This document shows, piece after piece, positions 1 through 8,685 of a DNA stretch of 64,000 nt. Position 1 is the first letter of the stretch. Every line of letters begins with the position of its first letter. The position numbers and the translations under genes are program-made. The stretch comes from Alphaproteobacteria bacterium (GTDB lineage: Bacteria; Pseudomonadota; Alphaproteobacteria; Rhodospirillales; Rhodospirillaceae): assembly GCA_030604885.1 (NCBI GenBank), contig JAUVUZ010000012.1, positions 33,705 to 97,704 on the forward strand, in the 5' to 3' direction. Under the pieces are notes generated by a model. That model saw only the letters and a list, made by a program, of their open reading frames with translations, ran no database searches and was not told the DNA's origin.

Positions 1-2
1 TG

Positions 3-314
3 CTCGACGTCAGCCTCGGCGCCCGGCAGGGCAAGAAGGGGCGGCCGCTCACCGATTTCCGCGTGCTGGCGCGGCCCGAGGCGCTGGACGCGGTGAGCGA
101 GGCGTGCTTCCGCGAAACCTCCACCCTCGGCCTGCGCTGGCGGCACGAGCGGCGCCGGGTGCTGGCGCGCGAGAGCGTGGCGGGCGGCGAGGTGCGCCGC
201 AAACGTTGCGACCGCCCCGGCGGCGCCACGTCCAAGGCCGAAAGCGACGACCTCGCCGGGATTGCCACCCTGGCGGCGCGGCGCAAGGCGGCGCGCGCGG
301 CGGAGGAGGGCTGA
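3..314 (+). CDS. larC: LarC C-terminal part, nickel-pincer cofactor nickel insertase (5' truncated)
   Basis: The reading frame is open from the window edge and ends at TGA 312-314, so only about the last 103 residues are present. The segment has the LarC C-terminal signature: a GKKGRP stretch, then RPE, then RETSTLGLR. LarC is the CTP-dependent protein that inserts nickel into the pyridinium-dithiocarboxylate mononucleotide to make the nickel-pincer cofactor of lactate racemase-like enzymes. larE begins 1 bp after its stop, so the two are surely co-transcribed. Family assignment is by motif recognition. Whether the protein is full-length LarC or a split form cannot be seen here. Confidence 0.85.
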   Translation, partial: LDVSLGARQGKKGRPLTDFRVLARPEALDAVSEACFRETSTLGLRWRHERRRVLARESVAGGEVRRKRCDRPGGATSKAESDDLAGIATLAARRKAARAAEEG

Positions 315-315
315 G

Positions 316-1113
316 ATGCCGACGACCGAGCTTCAGGCCCGCCTGGTGGCGGCGCTGGATCGCCACCCGGCGCTGGCGGTGGCGGTCTCCGGCGGGGTGG
401 ACAGCATGCTGCTGGCCTACGTGGCGCACCGCCTGTCCCGCACCGAGATGACGGCGGTGCACGCCCGCTCCGCCGCGGTTCCGGCGGAGGCGACGGCGCG
501 GGTGGAGGCCCACGCCGCCCGCCACGGCTGGACCCTGTGGCTGGTGGACGCGGGCGAGCTGGCGGACCCGGCCTACCGCGCCAACCCGGTGGACCGCTGC
601 TTTTTCTGCAAGACCAACCTCTATCGCCGCATCGCCGCCGCCACCGGCCGCACCATCGCTTCGGGCACCAACCTCGACGACCTCGGCGACTTCCGCCCCG
701 GCCTCGCGGCGGCGCGCGACCACGGCGTCGTCCACCCGTTCGTCGAGGCGCGGCTGACCAAGGCGGACATCTACGCCCTCGCCGCCGCCCTCGGCCTCGA
801 CGACCTCGCCGCCTTGCCCGCCCAGCCCTGCCTCGCCAGCCGCGTCGAGACCGGCATCCCGGTGGACGCGGACACCCTCGGCTTCATCGAGGCGGCGGAG
901 CGCGACCTGGCGCAGGCGCTGCCCGACGCGGGCGCGCTGCGCTGCCGCGTCACCGCCGCCGGGGTGGTGGTGGAATGCGAGCGCCTGCCCGAGGGCGCGG
1001 CGCGTGCCCTGGCGATGGCGCGCATGGACGAGCGCTGCGCCGCCGCCGGGCGGCGCTTCGCGGGCATCCGTCCCTACCGTCGCGGCGCCGCGTTCCTGCG
1101 CGCCGCCGAATGA
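316..1113 (+). CDS. larE: LarE, ATP-dependent sacrificial sulfur transferase
   Basis: A 265-residue protein of the PP-loop pyrophosphatase superfamily. The ATP-binding SGGVDS loop is at residues 25-30, a CFFCK motif at 95-99, and PCLASR at 171-176. Cys172 is the likely equivalent of the cysteine that is destroyed when LarE donates its sulfur to the nicotinate-derived cofactor precursor; this is inferred from its position close to Cys176 of the Lactobacillus enzyme. A CxxC motif here can also go with LarE forms that use an iron-sulfur cluster for sulfur transfer. ATG 316 was chosen because it follows the larC stop directly. An upstream in-frame ATG at 262 lies inside larC. Acts in the cytoplasm with LarB and LarC. 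Confidence 0.9.
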   Translation: MPTTELQARLVAALDRHPALAVAVSGGVDSMLLAYVAHRLSRTEMTAVHARSAAVPAEATARVEAHAARHGWTLWLVDAGELADPAYRANPVDRCFFCKTNLYRRIAAATGRTIASGTNLDDLGDFRPGLAAARDHGVVHPFVEARLTKADIYALAAALGLDDLAALPAQPCLASRVETGIPVDADTLGFIEAAERDLAQALPDAGALRCRVTAAGVVVECERLPEGAARALAMARMDERCAAAGRRFAGIRPYRRGAAFLRAAE

Positions 1114-1135
1114 CCAGCCTTCCAGGAGATTTCCG

Positions 1136-2314
1136 ATGAAAATCGTCATCGCCCCGGATTCGTTCAAGGAAAGCCTCTCGGCCCTGGCGGCGGCACGCGC
1201 CATCGAGGCGGGCTTCCGCGAAATCTTCCCCGATGCGGAGTACGTCAAGGTGCCGGTCGCCGACGGCGGCGAGGGCACCGCCGAAACCCTGGTGGAGGCC
1301 ACCGGCGGCACGATGGTGCGCCTGAGCGTCACCGGCCCGCTCGGCACGCCGGTCGAGGGCTTTTTCGGCCTTTCCGGCGACGGCGGGCTGGCGGTGATCG
1401 AGGCGGCCGCCGCCAACGGCCTGATGCTGGTGCCGCGCGAGCGGCGCGACCCCCGCGTCACCACCACCTTCGGCGTCGGCGAGCTGATCCGCGCCGCCCT
1501 CGACCGGGGCGCGCGGCACCTGATCGTCGGCATCGGCGGCAGCGCCACCAACGACGGCGGCGCGGGTATGCTCCAGGCCCTGGGGGTGAAGCTGCGCGAC
1601 GCCGAGGGGCACGACCTCGGCTGCGGCGGCGCGGCGCTGGCGGGCCTCGCCGCCATCGACGCCTCGGGCCTCGATCCGCGCCTGAAGGATTGCCGGGTGG
1701 AGGTCGCCTGCGACGTGGACAACCCGCTGTGCGGGCCGAAGGGCGCCTCGGCGGTGTTCGGCCCGCAGAAGGGCGCGACGCCCGAGATGGTGCGGGAACT
1801 GGACGCCAACCTCGCCCGCTTCGCCCGCCTCACCCACGAGACCCTCGGCGTGGCGGTGGACGCGGCCCCCGGCGCCGGGGCGGCGGGCGGCCTGGGCGCG
1901 GCGCTGCTGGGCTACCTCGGCGCCGAGCTGCGGCCGGGGGTGGACATCGTCACCCGCGCCGTCGGCCTCGCCGAGGCGGTGCGGGACGCGGACCTGGTGA
2001 TCACCGGCGAGGGCCGCATCGACGGCCAGACCGCCCACGGCAAGACCCCGATCGGCGTGGCGCGGGTGGCGCAGCGCTTCGGCAAGCCGGTGATCGGCAT
2101 CGCCGGGTGCCTCACCGACGAGGCGGGGGAGGTGCACGGCCACGGCATCGCCGCGGTGTTCAGCGTGCTCGACCGCTCCTGCACGGTGCAGGAGGCGCTC
2201 GCCAACGCGGAGCGCAACCTGCGCGTCGCCGCGCGCAACATTGCCGCGGTGCTCGCCCTCGGCGCGGCGCTGCCGGGCGCGGGCGCGGATTTCCTGGCGG
2301 CGGTGCCCGCCTGA
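1136..2314 (+). CDS. glxK: Glycerate 2-kinase (GlxK/GarK type)
   Basis: A 392-residue glycerate kinase of the GarK/GlxK family (E. coli proteins are about 380 residues). It phosphorylates D-glycerate at O2 with ATP, giving 2-phosphoglycerate for glycolysis. Visible family motifs are APDSFKESL near residues 6-14, VADGGEGT near 41-48, GIGGSATNDGG in the middle, and VITGEGRIDGQT near the C-terminus. The start ATG has an AGGAG about 8 bases upstream. It lies 22 bp after larE and converges on larB. It would accept the glycerate made by GarR, encoded at 5.3-6.2 kb, and so complete the glucarate/galactarate pathway, although it is not in the same transcript. Confidence 0.93.
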   Translation: MKIVIAPDSFKESLSALAAARAIEAGFREIFPDAEYVKVPVADGGEGTAETLVEATGGTMVRLSVTGPLGTPVEGFFGLSGDGGLAVIEAAAANGLMLVPRERRDPRVTTTFGVGELIRAALDRGARHLIVGIGGSATNDGGAGMLQALGVKLRDAEGHDLGCGGAALAGLAAIDASGLDPRLKDCRVEVACDVDNPLCGPKGASAVFGPQKGATPEMVRELDANLARFARLTHETLGVAVDAAPGAGAAGGLGAALLGYLGAELRPGVDIVTRAVGLAEAVRDADLVITGEGRIDGQTAHGKTPIGVARVAQRFGKPVIGIAGCLTDEAGEVHGHGIAAVFSVLDRSCTVQEALANAERNLRVAARNIAAVLALGAALPGAGADFLAAVPA

Positions 2315-2317
2315 GCC

Positions 2318-2998
2318 TCAGCGCCGGGCGGCGTTGAGGATCCGCAGCGCCGCCTGGGCGGCGCCGAAGCCGTTGTCGACGTTGACGGCCACGAGGCCGG
2401 GCGCGCAGCTCGCCAGCGCCGAGGAGAGCGCCGCCCGCCCGCCGGCGGCGACGCCGCGCCCCACCGACACCGGCAGCGCGATGATCGGCGCCGCGACCAG
2501 CCCGGCGAGCACGCTGAACAGCGCCCCCTCCATCCCCGCCACCGCGATCACCACGCGGTAGGCGCGAATCTCCTCGATCCGCTCCAGCAGCCGCCACAGC
2601 CCGGCGACGCCGACGTCGCCGAAGCAGGTCCAGCCCACGCCCGAGAACTCCAGGGTGCGCCCCGCCTCCTCCGCCGCGGGCAGGTCGGCGAGGCCGCCGG
2701 TGACGATCGCCACCGCGGCCTCCGCCGCCGGGGTGATGCCGCCGAGGATCGCGGTGCGGGAGCGCGGGTGGTAGTCGAGGCCCGCCGGATCGGCGAGGGC
2801 GGCGTGCTTGTCGGCGTCGAGGCCGGTGACCAGCAGCCGCTCCCCCAGGGCGCGCGCCTCGGCGACGATCGCGTCGATCTGCGCGGCGCTCTTGCCCGGC
2901 GCGTACACCGCCTCGGGCAGGCCGACGCGGGCGGTGCGCTGCCAGTCCATCACCGCGCCGCAGGCGGCGTCGCGGGCGGGGTCGTCGGCGCGGGTCAT
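2318..2998 (-). CDS. larB: LarB, nicotinic acid adenine dinucleotide carboxylase/hydrolase
   Basis: A 226-residue protein whose C-terminal half is an AIR carboxylase (PurE-like) fold, seen in ILGGITPAAEAAVAIVTGG, then VAGMEGALFSVLAG and PVSVGRG. LarB carboxylates the pyridinium ring of NaAD and hydrolyses it, the first step of nickel-pincer cofactor synthesis. An upstream ATG at 3034 exists, but ATG 2998 has AGGAG at the right distance and is preferred. The gene lies on the strand opposite larC-larE and ends 3 bp from the glycerate kinase stop. A small Cys-rich gene ends 20 bp upstream on the same strand, so the pair is probably one transcript. Confidence 0.9.
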   Translation of the reverse strand: MTRADDPARDAACGAVMDWQRTARVGLPEAVYAPGKSAAQIDAIVAEARALGERLLVTGLDADKHAALADPAGLDYHPRSRTAILGGITPAAEAAVAIVTGGLADLPAAEEAGRTLEFSGVGWTCFGDVGVAGLWRLLERIEEIRAYRVVIAVAGMEGALFSVLAGLVAAPIIALPVSVGRGVAAGGRAALSSALASCAPGLVAVNVDNGFGAAQAALRILNAARR

Positions 2999-3018
2999 GG
3001 CAGGCTCCTGGCTGGAAA

Positions 3019-3204
3019 TCAGTCGCCCCGGCACAGGCCGCCGTGGGCGGCGAAGAACGCGGCGTTGGGGCAGTCGGCGGGCACGAAATCGGCGCCCGGT
3101 TCGGCGGCGCGGCAGTCCACGTCGTGGCCGCAGAACAGGCAGCGCCGCAGCGCGTCGTCGAGGCGTCGGTCGGGCGTGTCGCGGGCGTCTTCGGGCGGGT
3201 TCAC
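3019..3204 (-). CDS. Small Cys-rich protein, DUF6455-like
   Basis: A 61-residue protein starting at GTG 3204 with a weak GAGG upstream. It has five cysteines: Cys22 and Cys25 (CLFC), Cys31, Cys45 (DCPNA) and Cys58. The CxxC-x5-C...CPNA layout resembles the DUF6455 family, whose function is not known to me; it suggests metal or Fe-S binding. There is no signal peptide. It sits immediately upstream of larB on the same strand with a 20-bp gap, so translation of the two may be linked. A role in nickel or sulfur handling for the cofactor is only a guess from context. Confidence 0.6.
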   Translation of the reverse strand: MNPPEDARDTPDRRLDDALRRCLFCGHDVDCRAAEPGADFVPADCPNAAFFAAHGGLCRGD

Positions 3205-3327
3205 GGGCGGCCCTCGTGTGGCGGTTTCACCGGAATCCTAGCACCCCCGCCGGGGTGCGGCAACGCCGCCGGAACCCGGAGCGCGGCTCGGGAATTTCCT
3301 TTGACGAACCAACTGCATGAGGATGCC

Positions 3328-5286
3328 ATGGCGCGGGTGCCGCGGTGGGCGAAAATCGCAGGCGGGGTGCTGCTGGCGCTGGTGGTGCTGGCGGCGGCGT
3401 GGCGCTGGGCGTGGCTGATCCCGCTGGTGGAGGCGCGCGCGGGCGCGGCCCTCGGGCGCGAGGTGGAGATCGCCGACCTCGACGTGGACCTGGGCCGCGT
3501 CACCCGCGTCACCCTCTCGGGCGTGCGCATCGCCGTGCCCGAAGGCTATCCCGCCGCCGCCGACGCGCCGTTCGCCCGCGCCGAGAACGTGACCGTGGAC
3601 ATCGCCCTGGGGCCGCTGGCGCGGGAGCGGCGGCTGTCGCTGCCGCGCATCGCGGTGGTGCGGCCCGAGGTGTGGGTGGCCGCCACCCCCGACGGCCGCG
3701 CCAGCACCTACGCCTTCCCCGGCGGAGAGTCCTCCGGCGAGCCGGGCGAGCCGCCGGAGATCGGCACCCTCGAGATCGTCGACGGCCGGGTGCGGGTGGA
3801 GATTCCACACCTCGGCGCGGATTTCGCCGCCGACGTCGCCACCCGCCGCGAGGGTGGGGCCGACCGCATCGTCGCCGCCGCCAAGGGCACCTACGCCGGG
3901 CAGCCGATCTCGGGGACCCTCACCGGCGGCGCAGTGCTGTCGCTGCGCGAGGCCGCCGAGCCTTACCCGGTGGACCTGTCGCTCGCCAACGGCCCCACCC
4001 GGGTGCGCCTGCGCGGCACGCTGTCGGACCCGCTGCGGCTCGCCGGTGCGGCGGTGCGGCTGCGGCTGGAGGGCGCCAACATGGCCGACCTCACGCCGCT
4101 CACCGGCGTGCCGATCCCCGACACGCCGCCCTACCGGATCGAGGGCGACCTCGACTATCGGGAGGGCGCGGTGCGGTTTTCCGACTTCTCCGGCACGGTC
4201 GGCAACAGCGACCTGTCCGGCACCATCGCCGTGGTGCCGGGCGAGCCTCGCCCGAAGCTCACCGCCGAGCTGCGCTCCGAGCGGGTGGACTTGCGCGATC
4301 TCGGCGGCTTCATCGGCGAGCAGCCGGGCGCCGAGGCGGTGCAGCAGACGCCGGAGCAGAAGCGCGCCTACGCCGCCGCCAGGGCCGACGCCCGCCTGCT
4401 GCCCGACACCCCCTTCAACCTGCCGAAGCTCCGCGCGGCGGACGTGGACCTGACATACCGCGGCCACCGCATCGAGGGCGAGACCATGCCCTTCGACGAC
4501 CTGGAGGCCCATCTCCGCATCGACGACGGGCGCATCCGCCTGAAGCCGTTGAGCTTCGGCGTCGGCACCGGCCGTATCGTCGCCGATCTCGACCTGGAGC
4601 CGCAGGCGGAGGACCGCATCCGCCTCACCGCCGACATCGACGTGCGCAACCTCGATTTCGCGCGGATGATGCGGGCGACGCAAACCTTCGGCGGCGAGGG
4701 GCGGGTGGGCGGCCGGGCGCGGCTTACCGCCACCGGCAATTCGGTGGCGAGCTTCCTCGGCAACGGCGACGGCGAGCTGGTGCTGATCATGACCGGCGGC
4801 GATTTGAGCGCCCTGCTGGTGAGCCTGTCGGGGCTGCAACTCGGCAACGCGGTGATCAGCGCCCTCGGCCTGCCGGAGCGGATGCCGCTGCGCTGCGCGG
4901 TGGTGGCGATGCCGCTCACGGACGGCCTGCTCGACACCCGCGTCGCGGTGATCGACACCGAAAGCGACAACATCCTCGGCGACGGCTCGGTGAACCTCAA
5001 GACCGAGGAGCTGGACTACCGCATCGAGACGGTGGCGAAGCGCCCGGCGGTGGGGTCGGTGCCCGCGCCGATCCGCCTCGTCGGCCCGCTGAAGTCCCCC
5101 GCCATCGTGCCGGGGGCGGAGGCGGCGGCGCGCGGCGGCCTCGCCGCCGTGCTGGGCGTGGTGCTGACGCCCCTGGCCGCGCTGGTTCCGACGATCCAGC
5201 TCGGCGTCGGCGAGGACAACGACTGCGGCGAGCTGATCCGCCGCGTCACCACCGAGCCGGTCGCGCCGCCGCAACCGGCCCGGTGA
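3328..5286 (+). CDS. AsmA-family envelope protein
   Basis: A 652-residue protein with one N-terminal membrane segment (residues about 9-28) and a long periplasmic region rich in beta-forming repeats. The N-terminal part (VEARAGAALGREVEIADLDV) and the C-terminal part (TGGDLSALLVSLSG, then SDNILGDGSVNL, then IRLVGPLKSP) match the AsmA layout. AsmA-like proteins are thought to bridge the envelope and take part in phospholipid movement or outer-membrane assembly. The ATG was chosen because it directly precedes the hydrophobic anchor and has GAGG upstream. The gene stands alone between larB and garR, which converges on it. Confidence 0.8.
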   Translation: MARVPRWAKIAGGVLLALVVLAAAWRWAWLIPLVEARAGAALGREVEIADLDVDLGRVTRVTLSGVRIAVPEGYPAAADAPFARAENVTVDIALGPLARERRLSLPRIAVVRPEVWVAATPDGRASTYAFPGGESSGEPGEPPEIGTLEIVDGRVRVEIPHLGADFAADVATRREGGADRIVAAAKGTYAGQPISGTLTGGAVLSLREAAEPYPVDLSLANGPTRVRLRGTLSDPLRLAGAAVRLRLEGANMADLTPLTGVPIPDTPPYRIEGDLDYREGAVRFSDFSGTVGNSDLSGTIAVVPGEPRPKLTAELRSERVDLRDLGGFIGEQPGAEAVQQTPEQKRAYAAARADARLLPDTPFNLPKLRAADVDLTYRGHRIEGETMPFDDLEAHLRIDDGRIRLKPLSFGVGTGRIVADLDLEPQAEDRIRLTADIDVRNLDFARMMRATQTFGGEGRVGGRARLTATGNSVASFLGNGDGELVLIMTGGDLSALLVSLSGLQLGNAVISALGLPERMPLRCAVVAMPLTDGLLDTRVAVIDTESDNILGDGSVNLKTEELDYRIETVAKRPAVGSVPAPIRLVGPLKSPAIVPGAEAAARGGLAAVLGVVLTPLAALVPTIQLGVGEDNDCGELIRRVTTEPVAPPQPAR

Positions 5287-5295
5287 GGGGGCGGC

Positions 5296-6183
5296 TCAGT
5301 CCTCGGCAACCTTGTGGTCGGCGAGGACTTCGAGGGCGCGCACCATGCCCGAATGGTCCCACCCGCCGCCGCCGTGGGCGGCGCAGGCGTTGAACAGCTC
5401 CTGCGCGGTGGCGGTGTTGGGCAGGCTCAGGCCCAGCGCCCGGGCGGTGGAGAGGGCGAGGTTGAGGTCCTTCTGGTGCAGGGCGATGCGGAAGCCCGGG
5501 TCGAAGGTGCGCTTGATCATCCGCTCGCCGTGGACTTCGAGCACCTTGGAGTTGGCGAAGCCGCCCATCAGCGCCTGGCGCACCCGCGCCGGGTCCGCCC
5601 CCGCCTTCGAGGCCAGCAGCAGCGCCTCGCCCACCGCCTCGATGTTGAGGGCGACGATGATCTGGTTGGCGACCTTGGTGATCTGCCCGGCGCCGTTGCC
5701 GCCCACCAGGGTGATGTTCTTGCCCATCAGCGCGAACAGCGGCTTGACGGTCTCGAAGGTTTCCTCCGGCCCGCCCACCATGATCGTGAGGCTGGCCGCC
5801 TTGGCGCCCACCTCGCCGCCCGAGACCGGCGCGTCGAGATAGCGGCAGCCGAGCGCCTCGATCTTCTCGGCGAACGCCTGGGTCGCCACGGGGGAGATCG
5901 AACTCATGTCGACGACGATCTTGCCGGGGCTGAGACCCTCGGCGACGCCGCCCGGGCCGAACAGCGCCAGCTCCACGTCCGGCGTGTCGGGCACCATGGT
6001 GAACACCACCTCCGCCGCCCGCGCCACCTCGGCGGCGCTGGCGCAGGCGATGCCGCCCGCCGCCGTCATCGCCTCGGGCACGCCCGAGCGGGTGTGGAGG
6101 AAGACCTGGTGCCCGGCGGCGATCAGGTGCCCCGCCATGGGCTTGCCCATGATGCCGAGGCCGACGAATCCGAGTGTGCTCAT
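5296..6183 (-). CDS. garR: 2-hydroxy-3-oxopropionate (tartronate semialdehyde) reductase
   Basis: A 295-residue beta-hydroxyacid dehydrogenase, the usual family length. The Rossmann motif GLGIMG is at residues 8-13, the substrate-binding DAPVSGGEVGA about residues 120-130, and the catalytic lysine lies in GQITKVANQ near residue 170. The enzyme reduces tartronate semialdehyde to D-glycerate with NAD(P)H. It is the last gene of a leftward set gudD-garL-garR, and its start lies 14 bp after the garL stop. The substrate is supplied by GarL and the product goes to the glycerate kinase at 1136. Other beta-hydroxyacid dehydrogenases look similar; the neighbours settle the call. Confidence 0.92.
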   Translation of the reverse strand: MSTLGFVGLGIMGKPMAGHLIAAGHQVFLHTRSGVPEAMTAAGGIACASAAEVARAAEVVFTMVPDTPDVELALFGPGGVAEGLSPGKIVVDMSSISPVATQAFAEKIEALGCRYLDAPVSGGEVGAKAASLTIMVGGPEETFETVKPLFALMGKNITLVGGNGAGQITKVANQIIVALNIEAVGEALLLASKAGADPARVRQALMGGFANSKVLEVHGERMIKRTFDPGFRIALHQKDLNLALSTARALGLSLPNTATAQELFNACAAHGGGGWDHSGMVRALEVLADHKVAED

Positions 6184-6197
6184 GATGGCTCCTTGTC

Positions 6198-6962
6198 TCA
6201 GGCTTTGAAACGGGCGGCGAGGGCCTCGGCGCCGCGGGCGAGGATGGCGATGTCCGCCCCCACCGCGGCGAAGGTGACGCCGGAGTCGAGGTAGCGCCGC
6301 GCCAGCGCCTCGTCGGGGGCGAGGATGCCCGCGGCCTTGCCGGTTTTGCGGATGCGGCCGACGGTGTCGACGATGATCGCCTGCATCTCGGCGCATCCCG
6401 CCTTGCCGAGGTAGCCGAGGGAGGCGGAGAGGTCGCCGGGGCCGATGAACACCGCGTCCACCCCGTCCACCGCCGCGATCGCCTCGAGGTTTTCGAGGGC
6501 CTCGCCGGTCTCCACCTGCACGATCAGGCAGAGTTCCTGCTCGGCGCGGGCGTGGTAGTCGGCCACCCGGCCGAAGCGCGAGGCGCGCGACAGACCGGTG
6601 AAGCCGCGCATCCCCCGCGGCGGATAGCGCATCGCCTCCACCGCGCGTCGCGCCTCCTCGGCGTTCTGCACGTAGGGCACCAGCAGGGTCTGGGAACCGA
6701 CGTCGAGGAAGCGCTTGATCAGCGCCGTGTCGTTCCACGGCACGCGGACCACCGGCGAGGCGGTGCCGCCCTCGCACGCCTGCAACTGCGGCAGGATGGT
6801 GAGGGGGTCGTTGGGGGAGTGCTCGGCGTCGAGGACGATCCAGTCGAACCCCGCGCCCGCGATCACCTCGGTGGAAATGTAGCTGGAGAGGTGGGACCAC
6901 AGGCCGATCTGGGTTTCGCCTGCGGCGAGCCGCCGCTTGAACGCGTTCACCGGCAATTCCAT
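6198..6962 (-). CDS. garL: 5-keto-4-deoxy-D-glucarate aldolase
   Basis: A 254-residue HpcH/HpaI-family class II aldolase (E. coli GarL is 256). Characteristic parts are the N-terminal GLWSHLSS, the LDAEHSPND motif near residues 44-52, IVQVETGEALEN with the metal-binding glutamate, and FIGPGDLSASLG near 171-182. It splits 5-keto-4-deoxy-glucarate into pyruvate and tartronate semialdehyde. The start ATG is preceded by AAGGAG at good spacing. It lies between gudD (55-bp gap) and garR (14-bp gap) on the same strand. Close homologues act on 2-keto-3-deoxy-rhamnonate or homoprotocatechuate products, but the flanking genes make the aldarate role the best fit. Confidence 0.92.
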   Translation of the reverse strand: MELPVNAFKRRLAAGETQIGLWSHLSSYISTEVIAGAGFDWIVLDAEHSPNDPLTILPQLQACEGGTASPVVRVPWNDTALIKRFLDVGSQTLLVPYVQNAEEARRAVEAMRYPPRGMRGFTGLSRASRFGRVADYHARAEQELCLIVQVETGEALENLEAIAAVDGVDAVFIGPGDLSASLGYLGKAGCAEMQAIIVDTVGRIRKTGKAAGILAPDEALARRYLDSGVTFAAVGADIAILARGAEALAARFKA

Positions 6963-7017
6963 GACTCAAGCTCCTTCGCCTGTCGAATGTTGCCCCTCGG
7001 GCGGGGCGGTGCAACGG

Positions 7018-8361
7018 TTATCGGACCATCGCCGGGCGCTTGGGGTCGAAGCGCCAGTCGGGAACGAGGAAGCGCATCGCCGCCGCGTCGTCCCGCGCGC
7101 CGAGGCCGAGGGAGCGGTAGGCGGCGTGGGCGGCCTCCAGCCGCGCCTCGTCCAGCTCGACGCCGAGGCCCGGCGCCTGCGGCAGCGCCACCGCGCCGCC
7201 CACGATTTTCAAGGGTTCGCGGGTGAGGCGCTCGGTGCCGTCCTGCCAGATCCAGTGGGTGTCGATGGGGGTGACGCGGCCGGGCGCGGCGGCGGCGGCG
7301 TGGGTGAACATCGCCAGCGAGATGTCGAAGTGGTTGTTGGAGTGGGACCCCCAGGTGAGGCCCCAGTCGCGGCACATCTGCGCCACCCGCACCGCGCCGC
7401 GCAGGGTCCAGAAGTGCGGGTCGGCGAGGGGGATGTCCACCGCGTGGAGCTGCACCGCGTGGCCCATCTGCCGCCAGTCGGTGGCGACCATGTTGGTGGC
7501 GGTGGGCAGGCCGGTGGCGCGGCGGAACTCGGCCATCACCTCGCGCCCCGAGTGGCCCTGCTCGGCGCCGCACGGGTCCTCGGCGTAGGCGAGCACGCCG
7601 GGGTAGGCCTTCGCCAGCGCCACCGCCTCCTCCAGCGACCACGCGCCGTTGGGGTCGATGGAAACGCGCGCGGCGGGGAAGCGCGCCTTCAGCGCCGCCG
7701 CCGCCTCCATCTCCTCCCGCCCCGGCAGCACGCCGCCCTTGAGCTTGAAGTCGGAAAAGCCGTAGCGCGCCTCCGCCGCCTCGGCCAGGCGCACCACCGC
7801 CTCGGGGGTGAGGGCCTCCTCGTCGCGCAGCCGCAGCCAGTCGTCGCCGGGTTCGCCCGCGCGGTAGGGGAGGTCGGTCTTGCGGCGGTCGCCGACGTAG
7901 AACAGGTAGCCCAGCATCGGCACCCGGTCGCGCTGCCGCCCCTCGCCCAGGAGGTCCGCCACCGCCACGCCGAGGAAGCGGCCGAGCAGGTCGAGCATCG
8001 CCGATTCCACCGCGGTGACGGCGTGGATCGCCACCCGCTGGTCGAAGGTCTGCAGGCCCCGGCCGCCCGCGTCGCGGTCGGCGAACGCCGCGCCCATCGC
8101 GGCGAGCACCGCGTTCCAGGCCGCCACCGGGCGGCCCACCACCAGCGGGATCGCGTCTTCGAGGGTCTTGCGGATCGGCTCGCCGCCGGGCACCTCGCCG
8201 AGGCCGGTGCGGCCGTCCTCGTCGGTCAGCACCACCACGTTGCGGGTGAAGAACGGCCCGTGGGCGCCGGAGAGGTTCAGCAGCATGCTGTCCCGCCCCG
8301 CCACCGGCACCACGCGCATCGCCGTCACCCGCGGACTCGCCGTCCGCCCCGTTGCCGCCAT
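7018..8361 (-). CDS. gudD: D-glucarate dehydratase
   Basis: A 447-residue enolase-superfamily enzyme, matching the 446 residues of E. coli GudD. The proton-abstracting KxK is seen in DFKLKGG. Metal ligands are the Asp in SIDPNGAW, the Glu in [11 protein letters not shown] and the Asn in TNMVATDW; the His/Asp dyad lies in ADPHFW and [10 protein letters not shown]. It removes water from D-glucarate to give 5-keto-4-deoxy-D-glucarate. The ATG is preceded by GGAGGAG. It is the first gene of the leftward operon gudD-garL-garR, and its promoter faces tctC across a region holding two LacI-type operator sequences. Confidence 0.95.
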   Translation of the reverse strand: MAATGRTASPRVTAMRVVPVAGRDSMLLNLSGAHGPFFTRNVVVLTDEDGRTGLGEVPGGEPIRKTLEDAIPLVVGRPVAAWNAVLAAMGAAFADRDAGGRGLQTFDQRVAIHAVTAVESAMLDLLGRFLGVAVADLLGEGRQRDRVPMLGYLFYVGDRRKTDLPYRAGEPGDDWLRLRDEEALTPEAVVRLAEAAEARYGFSDFKLKGGVLPGREEMEAAAALKARFPAARVSIDPNGAWSLEEAVALAKAYPGVLAYAEDPCGAEQGHSGREVMAEFRRATGLPTATNMVATDWRQMGHAVQLHAVDIPLADPHFWTLRGAVRVAQMCRDWGLTWGSHSNNHFDISLAMFTHAAAAAPGRVTPIDTHWIWQDGTERLTREPLKIVGGAVALPQAPGLGVELDEARLEAAHAAYRSLGLGARDDAAAMRFLVPDWRFDPKRPAMVR

Positions 8362-8519
8362 CTCCGCTCCTCCCTGTTGCGGGCGCCCCGCCGTCCGTGC
8401 GGCCATTCTACGCCCGGTTCTGCGAACCCGCCAATGAAAGCGCAACCGGTAGCGCGGATTCCCGCCCGTGTTCCGCGGTCGCCGAGGCGGCGGAGGAAGG
8501 GAATATGCGTGGCTTATCC

Positions 8520-8533
8520 TGGAAACGCTTGAC
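8520..8533. promoter_or_regulatory. LacI-family operator-like site 1 (imperfect)
   Basis: TGGAAACGCTTGAC fits one half of the LacI/GalR operator pattern TGnAAnCGnTTnCA, with the central CG at 8526-8527; the right half-site deviates in its last bases. Its first 11 bases are an exact inverted copy of 8583-8593 in site 2. Centres of the two sites are 60 bp apart. The likely ligand is the LacI-family protein encoded at 13259. Confidence 0.55.
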
Positions 8534-8579
8534 TCGCTGGCCCGAAAGTCCGCCAATGGTAGACCGAAACGGGTGGGTA

Positions 8580-8593
8580 TGAAAGCGTTTCCA
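8580..8593. promoter_or_regulatory. LacI-family operator-like site 2 (full match)
   Basis: TGAAAGCGTTTCCA matches every fixed position of the LacI/GalR operator pattern TGnAAnCGnTTnCA, with the central CG at 8586-8587. It lies about 93 bp upstream of the tctC start codon and 219 bp upstream of gudD, and is the better of two sites in this divergent region. Confidence 0.65.
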
Positions 8594-8685
8594 CTACCGC
8601 CCGCGCGGGTGGGCCGGGTCGACGGCCCGGGAAACCGCAGGTGGCGTCGTCGCGTGAACCGAAAAAATCCCGGGAGGACAACCTC

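Larger units (their letters stand above)
8362..8685. promoter_or_regulatory. Divergent promoter region of the aldarate locus
   Basis: This 324-bp non-coding stretch separates leftward gudD from rightward tctC and must carry both promoters. No strong sigma-70 pair could be picked out on either strand; a TTGACT at 8529-8534 overlaps the first operator-like site. Two LacI-family operator sequences lie here and are listed separately. No gene is visible in it. Confidence 0.7.

Noticed and set aside
262..315. Upstream ATG extension of larE
   Set aside because: It would overlap larC by 53 bp and add a basic, unconserved tail; ATG 316 follows the larC stop.
8641..8685. Longer TctC start at ATG 8641
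   Set aside because: It would put 15 charged residues before the signal peptide and lacks a ribosome-binding site.
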